Origin: Nothopassalora personata
Taxonomy: Eukaryota; Ascomycota; Dothideomycetes; Mycosphaerellales; Mycosphaerellaceae
Direction: 5' to 3'
DNA length: 64,000 nucleotides
Assembly (NCBI GenBank): GCA_033816765.1
Contig: CM066287.1
Span: 3,968,001 to 4,032,000 of the forward strand
Shown here: positions 24,394 through 35,789 of the stretch, piece by piece
Position numbering within the stretch: position 1 is the stretch's first letter
Layout: every line of letters begins with the position of its first letter
Translations under genes and position numbers: made by a program
The notes under the pieces: model-generated
Database searches by the model: none
Told to the model about the DNA's origin: nothing
Seen by the model: the letters and a program-made list of their open reading frames with translations, nothing else

Positions 24394-25120
24394 AAGGATT
24401 GATTGATTGATTATTCCATTAACGTGCTATTTGAGTCAAAGACTATGCAACACGGGTCTCGAGAACGAGACCAAAATTTGAGAGAAGGAGAAAAGCCCCG
24501 TCGTACCCCGGACGTAAAAACTCCTTAAAAGATGCGAGCAACGCTCGCTATTCGAACCGTAAATCGAATATATTGCGGCGTAGTACGCGCGTACCCGGTA
24601 GTCGTGTCTTGTCGAGAATTGCGGTTTGTCGCCTTGCCCCGGGCGAGACAAGTTTTGCGCCCGTGTCTCGTTCTTGTTTTAAAAAGCCAAGCCGGCCGTA
24701 CCCGTACGCACCGAGCAAAATCCCAAGAAACACCCGTTGCCTCTGTTTCAATCCAGTCGCGTTCTCCGGTCTCGAGTGTAGCTCCTCGGTCGCAGTGGCC
24801 TCGCTGTCGTCCCCCCCTCGGCCTCTCTTGGTTCCAGCCGTGCAGTATACGTGGTTTGCGCCCCTAAACGCCTCTCTTGGTTCCAGCCGGCAGTTTACGT
24901 GGTTTGCCGGGACGACAGGTAGACAGCGCCTTCGTTGTTCGAGCGACGTGTACGCTATGTACGTCGCTTTCCCTTCTCGCAGTTCCGGAGTTCTTGTTTG
25001 TAGATTTTGAGCGTATCTCGTTCGTTCGGTTCGTCCGACCTGTCTTTTCTTGTTTCGAGTCGAGTAGGCTTGTATTTTTCGAGAGAGAGAGTCTTAGTTT
25101 CTCTTCGTCGTAACGAAGAT
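24394..25120 (-). other. low-RIP insert of unknown class with (TTGA)n edge
   Basis: About 0.7 kb keeps many CpA/TpG dinucleotides, in contrast to both neighbours. The left edge is TTGATTGATTGATTATTCC, so on the minus strand it ends in (TCAA)n. This might be the tail of a non-LTR element or SINE-like repeat. Inside are two direct copies of about 50 bp sharing CCTCTCTTGGTTCCAGCC (about 24820 and 24871) and CTGTCGTCCC/GGGACGACAG inverted motifs. The open frames overlap on both strands and none resembles a known protein. The class is not established. Confidence 0.3.
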
Positions 25121-25914
25121 ACTTACGTCGTCCGCCGCGTGAAGGCGCTCTCTATAGGACGACTTAACGAAGTATAGGAGGTACCGTATATATATGTTAA
25201 TCCTCTACGAGAGCTTAGTCGCGGGCGAGGGCGTTAGTAGCTACGAGGGGGATGCTAGTCGCTTACGACTACTAGGCGTTCTAGGTACGTCGCGTACTAG
25301 AGCCGCCTAGCGGCGCTCGTCTTCTAAGGTGCTAGTAGTAGTAGTGCTATCGCTACTAATGCTACGGAAGGAGGCGGAGCGGCTAGAGGATAGAGGCGAG
25401 GAGGGCCCGTTAGACATAATAATAATAATGCTAGCGAGGCGCTTACGGTACGGGTGCGGTACGGGTACGTAGTAGTAGTGTAACGAAGGTAGTGCGCTAG
25501 GGAACGTACTAGGAGAATAGGGCTAGGTTAGGCTAGAGTTTTATGCCCCTAACTAGCTACGTCGGTATAGTAACTAAGCCTTACTTACCTACACCTACAT
25601 AACGACACGCACGTAACCCGTATATAGGCCGTATAGTAACTATAATTCTAGAAGTACGTAGGAACCTCTACGTAGTAACTAGCGAGCTAAGGACAGCTCG
25701 TACGGGAGGGGAGGCAATTATAAGGGGTAGCCTAGTAGCTAACCCTTACATATAGCCTTATATATAATATGCGGTCGCGACCGGCTACTAAGCCGTACGT
25801 GACACGCATACGTACACCTTACGACGCGCGATGCGTCTTAAACAAAAGGTAAGAATTAGTTTATCTACGACTAGTAGGTTATGGGCGTACTATACATTAC
25901 GACATCCCTTAATA
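25121..25914 (+). mobile_element. 3' end of a D-family gypsy element (D'), truncated
   Basis: It matches the 3' part of element D (about 33230-33980) along its length, including the hairpin CGAGCT-AAGGAC-AGCTCG (25683-25700), the polypurine stretch, and a 196-bp LTR at 25719-25914. The left part is missing. The five bases after the LTR, GTCGC, equal those before the 5' LTR of element D at 27414-27418. Confidence 0.75.
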
Positions 25915-26229
25915 GTCGCTATAAGCTAAGGTAGTATTAACGACTAATTAGTTATGTCGACCTTAGGTTTAGATTATGTCGACCTTAGGTTTAGAGGGGG
26001 GGTCCCTTAGGTCTAACTTGCCCCTATTTCATTTAGGTTTAATTAGACATTTAGGTAAGCTAGCGGGACCTAGTATAGCTATTAAAGATATATACTACGT
26101 AGCTAAGCATTATAAGCGTAGCATTAAGGCAATAATTCAATTTATATCTCTCGAGTAGAGGGTATAGGGGTTTAGGTCCGCTAATCCTATTATTTTATCT
26201 AGCTACTACGCTACTCGTTACGTGACCTA

Positions 26230-26255
26230 ATTTCACGGTCCCGGGACCGGTAAAT
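26230..26255. repeat. 26-bp palindrome (copy 2, one mismatched step)
   Basis: This is the same motif as at 21744, with TTTCAC in place of TTTACC in the left half. It lies inside the left arm of J. Confidence 0.7.
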
Positions 26256-26734
26256 ACCCCTACTTACGTAAGCACCGCTCCATACTACCACAACTCGGAT
26301 AGGCCTACATAGGGTAGTTAGTAGACTTTAGTAGTCCTATAGTAGTATAGTAGCTTACCCTACTATTTAGCTTAATATATAAGATATTAGGCATTCCTAG
26401 GGCCTACTAGCGACAGTTTATAAAGATCGAAAGAATCCTTCTAATAGAGACCGTAATAGTAACGTTAATAATCCGCGACTCGCGCCCGTTATACTACGTT
26501 AACGTATACTACGAAACTAGCGAGGGATTAGGTAGCTATGTTAGCATTAATCGAACGGGCTAGATAGTTAAATAATATAAACGCTATTTATGAGATAAGT
26601 AAGTATTAGTACTAGTAACCTAATAAATCTAAAGACGAGTCTATCGCGTAGCTAGAAAGTGAGTTAAGGGAAGATAAGTAACTATAAGAAATAAGTAAGA
26701 TCTAAGGACTAGAAGCACCCGTACCCGAAGCATT

Positions 26735-26802
26735 AACTAGAATTAGAACTAGAATTAGAACTAGGATTAGAACTAGAATTAGAACTAGAATTAGAACTAG
26801 AA
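26735..26802. repeat. 12-bp tandem repeat (about 5.7 copies)
   Basis: AACTAGAATTAG is repeated from 26735, with one variant unit (AACTAGGATTAG). If translated on the plus strand with TAG restored to Gln or Trp, it would give an alternating Asn-X repeat. Confidence 0.85.
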
Positions 26803-27044
26803 ACCTATAGGCTATAGCTATAGCCGGAATTTCAACTAGAAACTAGGAGCCTATAAACCCGCACTAACTACTTAGTTCTACTTATTCTTATATAACTCCT
26901 TTATCTAGACCTACTTATTATCGTAGCTAACACTAGTCTTACTAGACGCGTCCCTAAGTAGCTAGCTAGTAATGTCTACTAACTACCCTATGTAGGCCTA
27001 TCCGAGTTATGGTAGTATAGAGCGGTGCTTACGTAAGTAGGGGT

Positions 27045-27070
27045 ATTTGCCGGTCCCGGGACCGGGAAAT
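27045..27070. repeat. 26-bp palindrome (copy 3)
   Basis: The core CCGGTCCCGGGACCGG is intact. The flanks read ATTTG and GAAAT, so the outer bases still pair less perfectly than in copies 1 and 4. It lies inside the right arm of J. Confidence 0.7.
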
Positions 27071-27418
27071 TAGGTTACCTAACGAGTAGCGTAGTAGCTA
27101 GATAAAACAAGAGGATTAGCGGACCCTAAACCCCTATACCCTCTACTCGAGAGGTATGAATTGAATTGATACCTTAATGCTACGCTTATAATACTTAGCT
27201 ACGTAGTATATATCTTAATAGCTATACTAGGTCCTACTAGCTTACCTAAATGTCTAATTAAACCTAAATGAAATTAGGGCAAGTTAGACCTAAGGGACCC
27301 CCTCTAAACCTAAGGTTAATATAACCTATTAGTCGTTAATATATCCTCCCCTATTACGAACCTATCCTTAGGTTCTAAAGTAGTAAGCCCGGGTACTATA
27401 GGTAGCGTAGTTAGTCGC

Positions 27419-27614
27419 TATAAGGGGCAGCCTAGTAGCTAACCCTTACATGTAGCCTTATATGTAATATACGGTCGCGACCGGCTACTAAGCCGTACGT
27501 AACACGCATACGTACACCTTGCGACGCGCGATGCGTCTTAAACAAAAGGTAAGAATTAGTTCATCTACGACTAGTAGGTCGTAGACGTGCTATACATTAT
27601 AACATCCCTTAATA
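27419..27614 (+). repeat. 5' LTR of element D
   Basis: It begins TATAAGGGG, a RIP form of TGTAAGGGG. AAGAATTAG within the LTR is complementary to CTAATTCTT just after it (27618-27626), a third possible case of a self-complementary primer site, though AT-rich and so weaker. Confidence 0.85.
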
Positions 27615-27619
27615 GTTCT

Positions 27620-28760
27620 AATTCTTCTCTTCGTTACAATCTATACATGCTATAGAGTCCGAACGCGACGATAGTAGCGCTACGTCTACGGCTCCCCTAA
27701 GCCCTAGGGCCTAGTAACAAGCAAGGCGTGTAGCCTTAGTCGTAAGGAGGGATGCCCTTCGGGTAGAGGTTAAGGAGAAGGAGATATAGAGGGAGATTAA
27801 ATAGTTAGAGATCTTACGGGACGTAAGCGTACCGCCGGCGGACCCTTAGGGCGAATCCGGCGGAGAACTATCCCCTACTCCCCCTCCCCCTCCTCCATCT
27901 ATAGTAACTAACGATAATATCGTAGCTCGAGGCGCGGTCGTATCGTATGCGACACGTTTACGTCTTAAAGAACCTACGCCTTTTAGAGGGGACTCGATTA
28001 AGAAAGCACGGGTATTCCTAAGGGAGCTCTCTCTTATCTTTACCCTCTTAGGCGGTACGTATGCGACGAACGAGTTAAAGGTCCTATATAGGGTTATGTA
28101 CCTAAGCGGAGAGGTAAGTAAGCGATAGTACGCTAACTATAGCGTCCTTAACCTTAAAGGGCATATATACTAGGACTTTAAGGAGTTCTATCGAGACGTA
28201 TACGGTAACCCTATAAACCGCGTACTTAACGTAATGTTAGAGTATAAGGCGGTAAAATAGAAGGATAACTAGATAGTGCGTTAGTTTACGACTAAGCTAG
28301 ATGTTATAGAGGATTAGTTAGGGGACTATACGGAGGCGTAACGCGTACGACACATACTCGCTAAGCTTACGCCTAGCCTACGGTCCGTAATCGTTAAGTT
28401 TTATAACATCCTAACAACTAGAGAGGAACTAGTGATCCTAGCTTCGCGTATTAAAAGCACGGAGCGTAGTAGCGGAGGGCACGACCGCGGGCAGTATAGT
28501 CGCCGTAGGCGAGAGACTAAGGGCGACTAAGGGCGAAGCGATCGTAACTTAAAGTAGTAGAAGCATAGTTAGGCGTCGCGCGACCCGGGTACGAGTTACT
28601 AGCGGGATGCCGGCGGATCGTCTATAACCTTCGATAGGACTAAAGCGGAGTGCTATAGATACTATAAGAAGGGTTACATTAAGACGGATTACCCGAATAG
28701 GCACCTATAGAAGGACCGTAGCGCGTAAGCGGTTCGTAGGGTAGACGCTACGAAGGCTCT
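27620..28760 (+). pseudogene. gag of element D, RIP-inactivated
   Basis: A capsid-like frame with many TAG/TAA codons. The zinc knuckle at about 28648-28695 reads ECYRYYKKGYIKTDYPNRH, where three Cys/His positions have become Tyr as RIP predicts. It is unrelated at sequence level to the gag of A, B and H. Confidence 0.7.
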
Positions 28761-28859
28761 AACTAAGAAGGGTAGCGACTAGGGAAAAGGTAGAGGACTA
28801 GAAGTGGGTCGCTCCTAAGTCCGAGTTTTCCTAAAGTCGACCCCTTAAGGCGAGTAGAT

Positions 28860-31800
28860 GCGTGTCCAGCGCGTCACTTACGAGGCGTAGTCGAGACTCG
28901 TAAGGGCTTTCGCGAGGCTACGTTTCTCCTAGATAACTATACGGATCTTAGCCTAGTGTCGTATAAGCATATACTCCGACATTAAATGCAACCTATTAAT
29001 AGGGTAAGGCTACCGAAGTTAGAGTCGTATACGCATAACCTAGGGTATTGCTACGGCGCCTTTACGGTTCGGCTGCGACTCGCTAATAACGCGGGAGTAG
29101 AGCGCGTAAGTAACGCTATCTACTACGCGGTACCTATAGGTAGGCCATTAGTAATTTTAGGTAGACCCTAGCGGCATCGTAATCGGATAGTGAAGGCCGA
29201 TAAGAATAACTAGTAGTACTACGGTGTAGAGACGCCTACGGTTTAGTAGCGTAACGCACGCAAGTTCCTTAAGGATCTCGAGAGCTTAAAGTAGGTTTAT
29301 ACGATAAGTGTTCGGGCTATTACTGTAGTAGTACCTAAAGGAGAGGGCCCCTCGTAGCCTAAAGAATTTGTAGACTTCCGAGATGTATACGCACCTAATA
29401 AGTAGGCGAAGCGTAAGATGCCCGACGGGGTTAAGTATGCGATTAATCTCGTTAAAGGAAAGAAACCCCCTTTTAAGCCGCTATACTACTAGTCCTTAAC
29501 TAAGTTAGAGGCCTTAAAGGAGTACCTTACGTAAGCAATAGAGAAGGGGTAGATTAGGCGGTCCGTAAGCGAGGCGGGTGCGCCTATCCTATTTGTACTA
29601 AAGAAGAATAGCACTCTTAGGCTCTATGTTAATTATAGAGGCCTAAATAAGATTATAGTAAAGAACCGATACCCCCTACCCCTAATTAGCGAGACGCTAG
29701 ATAGGCTATTAGGTTCTAGGTTCTTTACTACAATCGATTTAAAGGACGCCTACTATCGTATCCCTATTAAGCGAGGCGATAAGTGGAAGACTACGTTTCG
29801 CACGCAATACGGATACTACGAGTACCTAGTAATGCCGTTCGGGTTAACTAACGCACCGGCAACCTTTTAAGGGTATATTAACAAGGCGCTAACCGGCTTA
29901 GTTAATAACATTTACGTAGTCTACCTAGATAATATCCTTATCTACAGCGAGACGCGTAAGGAATACGTGCGAGCCGTACGCGCGGTACTAGAGAGGCTAC
30001 GAAAGTTTGCCCTATTCGCAAACCCTAAGAAGTGTCACTTCTTCTAGGAGAGTGTAGAGTTCCTTAGGTTTGTCGTAAGCGCCGTAGGCGTGTCGATAGA
30101 TAGGAGTAGGGTAGCCGCTATCGAGGAATAGCCTACACCTACGACCTTTTATAAGGTCTAGTCCTTCCTTAGGTTTTGCAACTTCTACCGGCGTTTTATA
30201 GAAGGATACTTAAGGGTCTATAAGCCCCTAACGGACCTACTAAAGGAATCTAAGGACGGTAAGAAGCACGGCCCTCTTACGTGGACCTTAAGTGAAGAGT
30301 AGGCGTTTCGATAGCTTAAGGCTGGATTCTTAGGTACACTAATACTTAGGCACTTCGATCCTACGCTACGCACGCGAGTCGAGACGGATACCGTAGGTTT
30401 CGCGATCGTAGGTATTATATCCCAATTATTTAGTACTAAGTAGCATCCTATCGCGTTCTATTTACGTAAGATGATACTAGCTAAGTATAACTACGAGACG
30501 CACGATTAGGAGCTACTTGCAGTAGTTAAGGCTTTTCAGTATTAGAGGCTATACTTCGAGGGCGCTACGTATACGGTGCGAGTACTAGTCGACTACGCTA
30601 ACCTATAGGGCTTTATAACAGTAAAGTAGCTAAATAGACGGTAAGCTCGATAGGCTACGTTCCTATAGTCTTTTAATTTTATAGTAGAGCATCGGCCGGG
30701 TAAGACTAACCTAGCCGACGCGCCTTCGAGACGTAGTAACTACGTAGCTATAACGTAATAAACTTCGAACTTGCTGCCTACCTTATAAAGTAAGCTATCT
30801 TTCTAGAAGGAGTCTCTAGAAGGGATAAGCGAGCCGACGGTAAAGCGCGTACTTACTACCTACGAGGCGATATAGGGCGACATAGGCGCGGCGATAGCAG
30901 TACGGAGAGGTAACCTTCCCTATTAAGATAAGCCGTCTTTACTAGTAGTAGTGTACGCTGTAGTGATATAGGGTTAAGCTTATAGCTCGACGGGTAAGTT
31001 AATCCTACTCTTAATAAAGATCGCGTAGTAGTAAGACGACTAGTATATCGTATACTTAGCGTAGGCGCTAAGCGCGAGGGACGCTAAGGGATAGCATGTA
31101 AAGGATAACCTTATGTACTACGGAGACGCGATCGTAGTACCTAGGGATTACGTAATTAGGTCGCATCTAATTCGTATACACTACAACGACGTCCTCGCGG
31201 GTTACTTTAGAAGGACTAAGACTAAAGAGCTATTGCGACGTAATTATTAGTAGGACTCACTTAGTACGGACGTGAAACAATACGTCTAAGCCTATAGAAC
31301 CTACTAGGGTTCGAAGGCGAGGCGCTATCGACCCTACGGCGAGCTGTAACCGCTTCCTAGACCGGAGCGGCCGTAGTAGGAAATCACTATAGATTTCATC
31401 ACGGACCTACCTCTAAGCACGCGAGCCGGTTGCGTGTATAATGCGATCCTAGTAATAGTCGATCGCTACTTAAAAATGAGCTTATACATCCCGACGACGA
31501 AGACTTATATAGCCGTAGAGCTTACGAGGCTCCTACGAGACGAAGTCGTGCGACACTATAGTGTCCCGTTAGGTATAGTAAGCGACCGAGGTCCGGTCTT
31601 CACTAGTTAGTTTTAGAGTGACTTCTACTTCGAGGCGCGTGTAAAGCGTAAGCTATCTACGGCCTTTTACCCTTAGACTAACGGCTAAACTAAGAGGGTA
31701 AACTAAACCCTCGAACAATACCTTCGTTATTACTATAGTAACAATTAAACTAAGTAGGCTAAGTGGCTTGTAGTTGCTAAATTCGTAGCTAATAATAGCA

Positions 31801-32410
31801 TCTACCTAATACTACGGATAAGTCCGTTCAAAATAGCGCACGGTTAGCGACCTAAGATTACCCCTACACTAACTGGATCTCGAGACGAGACCTAGGGGGG
31901 GGAAGTACTAGTAGCGGTAATAGCTACGAGTCGCATACGAAAACTACGCACTACACTCGAGGAGCGATAGAAGGCTACAGTAGAAAGCTAGGCTCGCTAC
32001 TACAATAAGACCTACTAAGCTAAGACCTACCGCGTAGGTAACTTAGTCCTATTGTTAACGAAGAACCTTAAGTTAGCAGTACTAAAGAAGAAGATAGGTC
32101 CGAAGTTTATCGGCCTATACCGCATTACGGACGCTGTCGGTTCATAGGCGTACCGCCTAGCGCTACTAGCCGACTTAAGGCTCTATAACGTCTTCTATGT
32201 CTCTCTCCTCGAGCCGTATATCGGTAGCGATAAGGATGGACCCGTACCCCCTCTAGCTAATGCTAGATAGGCGTAAGCGTAAGGGTAAGCTACAGTATTT
32301 AGTCTAGTAGAAGGACTAGCTAGAGGAGTATAATAGCTAGGAACCGGCGGAGGGCCTCGCGAATGCGGATCGCATAGTAGCCGACTATAAGGCGTTAAGG
32401 AGAAGTAAAT
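28860..32410 (+). pseudogene. pol of element D, RIP-inactivated
   Basis: The protease C-terminal part (28986-29171) ends in the conserved LVILGRP. RT (about 29560-30050) shows [33 protein letters not shown] and YLDNILIYS near 29920-29945, the second catalytic Asp replaced by Asn. RNase H is around 30350-30720 and integrase about 31150-31900 (ITIDFITDLPLS). The tail to about 32410 resembles the region after integrase in gypsy elements with a barrel and chromo-like end. In-frame stops occur throughout. Confidence 0.82.
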
Positions 32411-32489
32411 AAGACTAGTACTAGAGTATAAATAAAACTTTTCTTAACTATAAACAAAACAAAAGCTAAAGAGTAGCGCGCCTACTAGG

Positions 32490-33210
32490 GGCTACGTAGA
32501 GTAGTAGTAGGCAAGGAGCCCGCGAGCAGCGTGTGAGGCGAGCGCCTCAGTTGTCGTTACGTAGTAACTTAGGTAAGAATGCCTAGTTGGCGGCGGTAGT
32601 GTCGATGTTCTACGCCTATAGGAACTAGGACTACGGTTAGTAGGGTACACGTAGGCGAGGAACATGCAACTTACGGCGCGGCCGAGTTCGAATAGCCTAT
32701 TAAGGGCGCGGTTCTACTCCTACTAGAGCGCGAGGGCTTCGGCGGCGGGGGCGGCGGCAGTAGTAGCGGCGGCGGCGGAGGCACGTATACGGGTCTCCCC
32801 GGCACGCTTATGCTTATAGGCATTAAACTGCCTAATAGCCTATAGGAAGGGTTAGCCGAAGCATAGGGGACGTACTAGAGCCCTCCCCCGCGAGTAGCAG
32901 TCGACTCGCACGAGCGAAGCAGCGACTTACCTCCTTAATGTCGTTACCTAGCTAGGTACATAGACGGATCTGCTCTACTAGCTCCTACTGCTAGAGGTCT
33001 ATAGGCGCCTAGCCTATTATAGCCGTAAGGAAGTCGCGCTGGACCGCGCGGCGCGTAGGCGGCTTACTAGCGAGGCGATAGCGTAGCTAGTGTTAGGCAC
33101 GTAGCTGTGTTTACTACGCCTATAGCGGCTACACTTCTTTAGGAGCTCGCCGGTAGTAATACTATTACAGTTATCGGCCTCGTCTAGTAAGTAGTTAGCA
33201 TACAAATCGT
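32490..33210 (-). pseudogene. antisense ORF in element D (second family)
   Basis: On the strand opposite to pol, between pol and the 3' LTR, a conserved frame can be followed although it contains stops. The first part (33205-33017) is open and includes NSITTGELLKKCSRYRRSKH. The middle (about 32828-32768) reads QFNAYKHKRAGETRIR, and further on NRALNRLFELGRAV. Element E has the same blocks in the same order and strand. C-x2-Y-x6-Y in the first block may be a damaged half of a Cys cluster. I cannot name the family. Confidence 0.5.
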
Positions 33211-33746
33211 AGGCGACGCGCGTAGAGACTTACCCCTAACGAAGTACGGGAGGTACCGCATGTACATATTAATTCTCTACGAGAGCTTAGTAGCTAGAGA
33301 GGGCGTTAGTAGCTACGAGGGTGATGCTAGTCGCTTACGACTACTAGGCGTTCTAGGGGCGTCGCGTACTAGAGCCGCCTAGCGGCGCTCGTCTTCTACG
33401 GCGCTAGTAGTACTGTCGCTACTAGTACTACTAGAGGAGGCGGAGCGGCTAGAGAATAGCGGCGAGGAGGGCACGGTAGACATAATGATAATAATAATAC
33501 TAGCGAGGCGCTTACGATAATAGTGCGGTACGGGTGCGTAGTAGTAGTATAGCGAAGTAATAAGCTAGGGAGCGTACTAAGAAAGGGCTAGGTTAGGCTA
33601 GAGTTTTATACCCCTAACTAGCTACGTCGGCATAGTAACTAAGCCTTACTTACCTATACCTACATAACGACACGTACGTAACCCGCATGTAGGCCGTATA
33701 GCAACTATAGTTCTAGAAGTACATAGGAGCCTCTACGTAGTAACTA

Positions 33747-33783
33747 GCGAGCTAAGGACAGCTCGCACGGGAGGGGAGGCAAT
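33747..33783 (+). promoter_or_regulatory. hairpin plus polypurine tract before the 3' LTR of D
   Basis: GCGAGCT-AAGGAC-AGCTCGC (33747-33766) forms a 7-bp stem and 6-nt loop. It is followed by ACGGGAGGGGAGGCAAT and the LTR at 33784. D' (25683-25700) and E (37027-37044) have the same hairpin with minor loop changes. Confidence 0.65.
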
Positions 33784-33980
33784 TGTAAGGGGTAGCCTAG
33801 TAGCTAACCCCTACATGTAGCCTTGTATGTGACATGCGGTCGCGACCGGCTACTAAGCCGCACGTGACACGCATGAGTACACCTTGCGACGCGCGATGCG
33901 TCTTAAACAAAAGGTAGGAATTAGTTCATCTACGACTGGTAGGTCGTAGGCGTGCTATACATTGCGACATCCCTTTAACA
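33784..33980 (+). repeat. 3' LTR of element D
   Basis: 197 bp, TGTAAGGGG to TTAACA. It is less RIP-mutated than the 5' copy (for example GCACGTGACACGCATGAG). Confidence 0.87.
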
Positions 33981-34440
33981 ACTACCTTAGCTTATAGCAA
34001 CTAACTACGCTACCTATAGTGCCCGGGCTTACTGCTTTAGAACCTAAGGACAGGTTCGTAATAGGGGAGGATATATTAACGACTAATAGGTTATGTTAAC
34101 CTTAGGTTTAGAGGGGGTCCCTTATGTCTAACTTACCTAAATTTTATTTAGGTTTAATTAGACATTTAGGTAAGCTAGTAGGACCTAGTATAGCTATTAA
34201 GATATATACTACGTAGTTAAGCATTGTAAGCGTAGCATTAAGGCAATAATTCAATTTATACCTCTCGAGTAGAGGGTATAGGGGATTAAGTCCGCCAATC
34301 CTCTTATTTTATCTAGCTACTACGCTACTCGTTACTTAACCTAATTTACCGGTCCCGGGACCGGTAAATACCCCTACTTACGTAAGTACCGCTCTATACC
34401 ACTATAACTCGGACAGGCCTAGATAGGGTAGTTAGTAGAC
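33981..34440. repeat. single arm of element J (third copy)
   Basis: It starts ACTACCTTAGC immediately after the D 3' LTR and ends GTAGTTAGTAGACTTTAG immediately before a D-type integrase fragment. It is homologous to both inverted arms of J and carries a perfect copy of the 26-bp palindrome at 34344-34369. Confidence 0.7.
34344..34369. repeat. 26-bp perfect palindrome (copy 4)
   Basis: Identical to the copy at 21744-21769, here inside the single J arm. Confidence 0.8.
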
Positions 34441-35789
34441 TTTAGTATATAATACGATCCTAGTAATCGTCGACCGCTACTCTAAAATAAACTTATACAT
34501 TCCTACGACTAAGACATATATAGCGGCGGAGCTTACGAGGATCTTACGAGACGAAGTCGTGCGGCATTATAGTATACTAGCGGGTATAGTAAGTAACCGC
34601 GGGTTAGTATTTACAAGTAAGTTCTAGAGTAACTTCTACTTCGAGGCGTAGGTAAAGCGTAAGCTATCTATAGCTTTCTACCCTTAGACTAACGGCTAGA
34701 CTAAGAGGGTAAACTAAACCTTAGAATAGTACCTTCGTTATTACTATAGCGAGAACTAGATAGAGTAGGCTAAGTAGCTAGCTATTACTAAATTCGTATG
34801 TAATAATAGCGTCTACCCTACGCTACGTATAAGCGTATTCGAGATAGCGTATAGTTAGAGACCTAAGATTACCCTAATACCTATAGGATCTCGAGGCGAG
34901 ATCCGGGAAGGGGAGGTACTAGTAGCGGTAGACTTAGTTAACCGTATACGAGAGATGCGCGCTACGCTTACGAAGCGTTAGGAAATCGTAGTAGCCGATT
35001 AGACTCGCTACTATAATAAGACTTAAAAGGCTAAGAGCTATTACGTAGGCGATATAGTCTTATTATCTACGAAGAATCTAAGGTTAGCATTACCGAGGAA
35101 GAAGATAGGTCCGAAGTTTATTAGACCGTACTGCATTATCGATACTATCGGTTCGTAGGCGTACCGCCTAGTACTACTAGCCGACTTAAGAATTTATAAT
35201 GTATTCTATATATCCCTCCTCGAGCCGTACGTACGTAGCGAGAAGGATAGAGGTACTATAACCCTCGCGAATAAGGACGGGGAATATAAAGTAGAGGTAG
35301 TGCTAGGAAAGCGTAGGTATAAGGGTAAAGTATAGTACCTAGTGCGATAGAAGGGCTAGCTAGAAGAGTATAATAGCTAGGAGCTAGTATAAGGATCCGC
35401 GAAGGCTACGCGTATAGTAGTCGAATATAAGGTACCTACGAAGGCTATATAAGGCGCTAAAATAAGGGTATAGGTTATACATTTAGGCCTTAACCCTTCG
35501 GTAGCTAGATATAAGGACCTCTACCCCCGATAGTAAACTTAGCTATAACTAGTATATAAGACACTAACCTATAGTATGTTCTATCGGACTAAAAGGCTCG
35601 CTTACTTAGTTAAGCGAACACCCCCGATAGTAATAATATTAGAGAGGGAGGTAAGGAGAGAGAAGAGTAGAGAGAAGAGTATTTATTTTAAAAATAAACT
35701 TTTATAGGGCGCGCTACGGCGCTACGTAGATAGAAGATAGGCGCGTAGTAGGCGGCTAACATACGCGGAGCGCGCGATTACTCGTTATT

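Larger units (their letters stand above)
25920..27418. mobile_element. element J with long inverted arms, RIP-degraded
   Basis: The left arm (about 25935-26335) and right arm (about 26940-27418) are inverted copies: each holds the 26-bp palindrome, ACTTACGTAAG, the TCTCGAGTAGAGGGTATAGG stretch and an AGGTTTAGAGGGGG stretch. The core (26336-26940) differs from the arms. It contains a 12-bp tandem repeat and, on the plus strand, an open-like frame broken only by TAG/TAA (for example LYYVNVYYETSEGLGSYVS) that I do not recognise. A third, single arm lies at 33981-34440. It could be a foldback-type DNA transposon or an inverted duplication. Confidence 0.5.
27419..33980 (+). mobile_element. Ty3/gypsy LTR retrotransposon D, full length, RIP-degraded
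   Basis: The LTRs are 27419-27614 (196 bp) and 33784-33980 (197 bp), beginning T(G/A)TAAGGGG and ending CCTTAA(C/T)A. The same termini are confirmed by the solo LTR at 59723-59904 with its own target repeat. The interior holds gag with a zinc knuckle, protease, RT, RNase H, integrase, a C-terminal tail, then an antisense ORF region, a hairpin and a polypurine tract. The flanks do not match each other (GTCGC left, ACTAC right), so the locus has been rearranged. Confidence 0.88.

Noticed and set aside
24532..25113. Several overlapping open frames of 67-145 aa on both strands
   Set aside because: They shadow each other in CpG-rich, stop-poor DNA, show no family motif, and lie in a repeat-like block.
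26735..26802. Possible CRISPR-like or satellite array
   Set aside because: Units are contiguous 12-mers with no spacers; a simple tandem repeat.
33017..33205. A 62-aa ORF as a complete gene
   Set aside because: The start codon is TTG and the conserved frame continues beyond its stop in D and E; it is part of a longer, broken antisense ORF.
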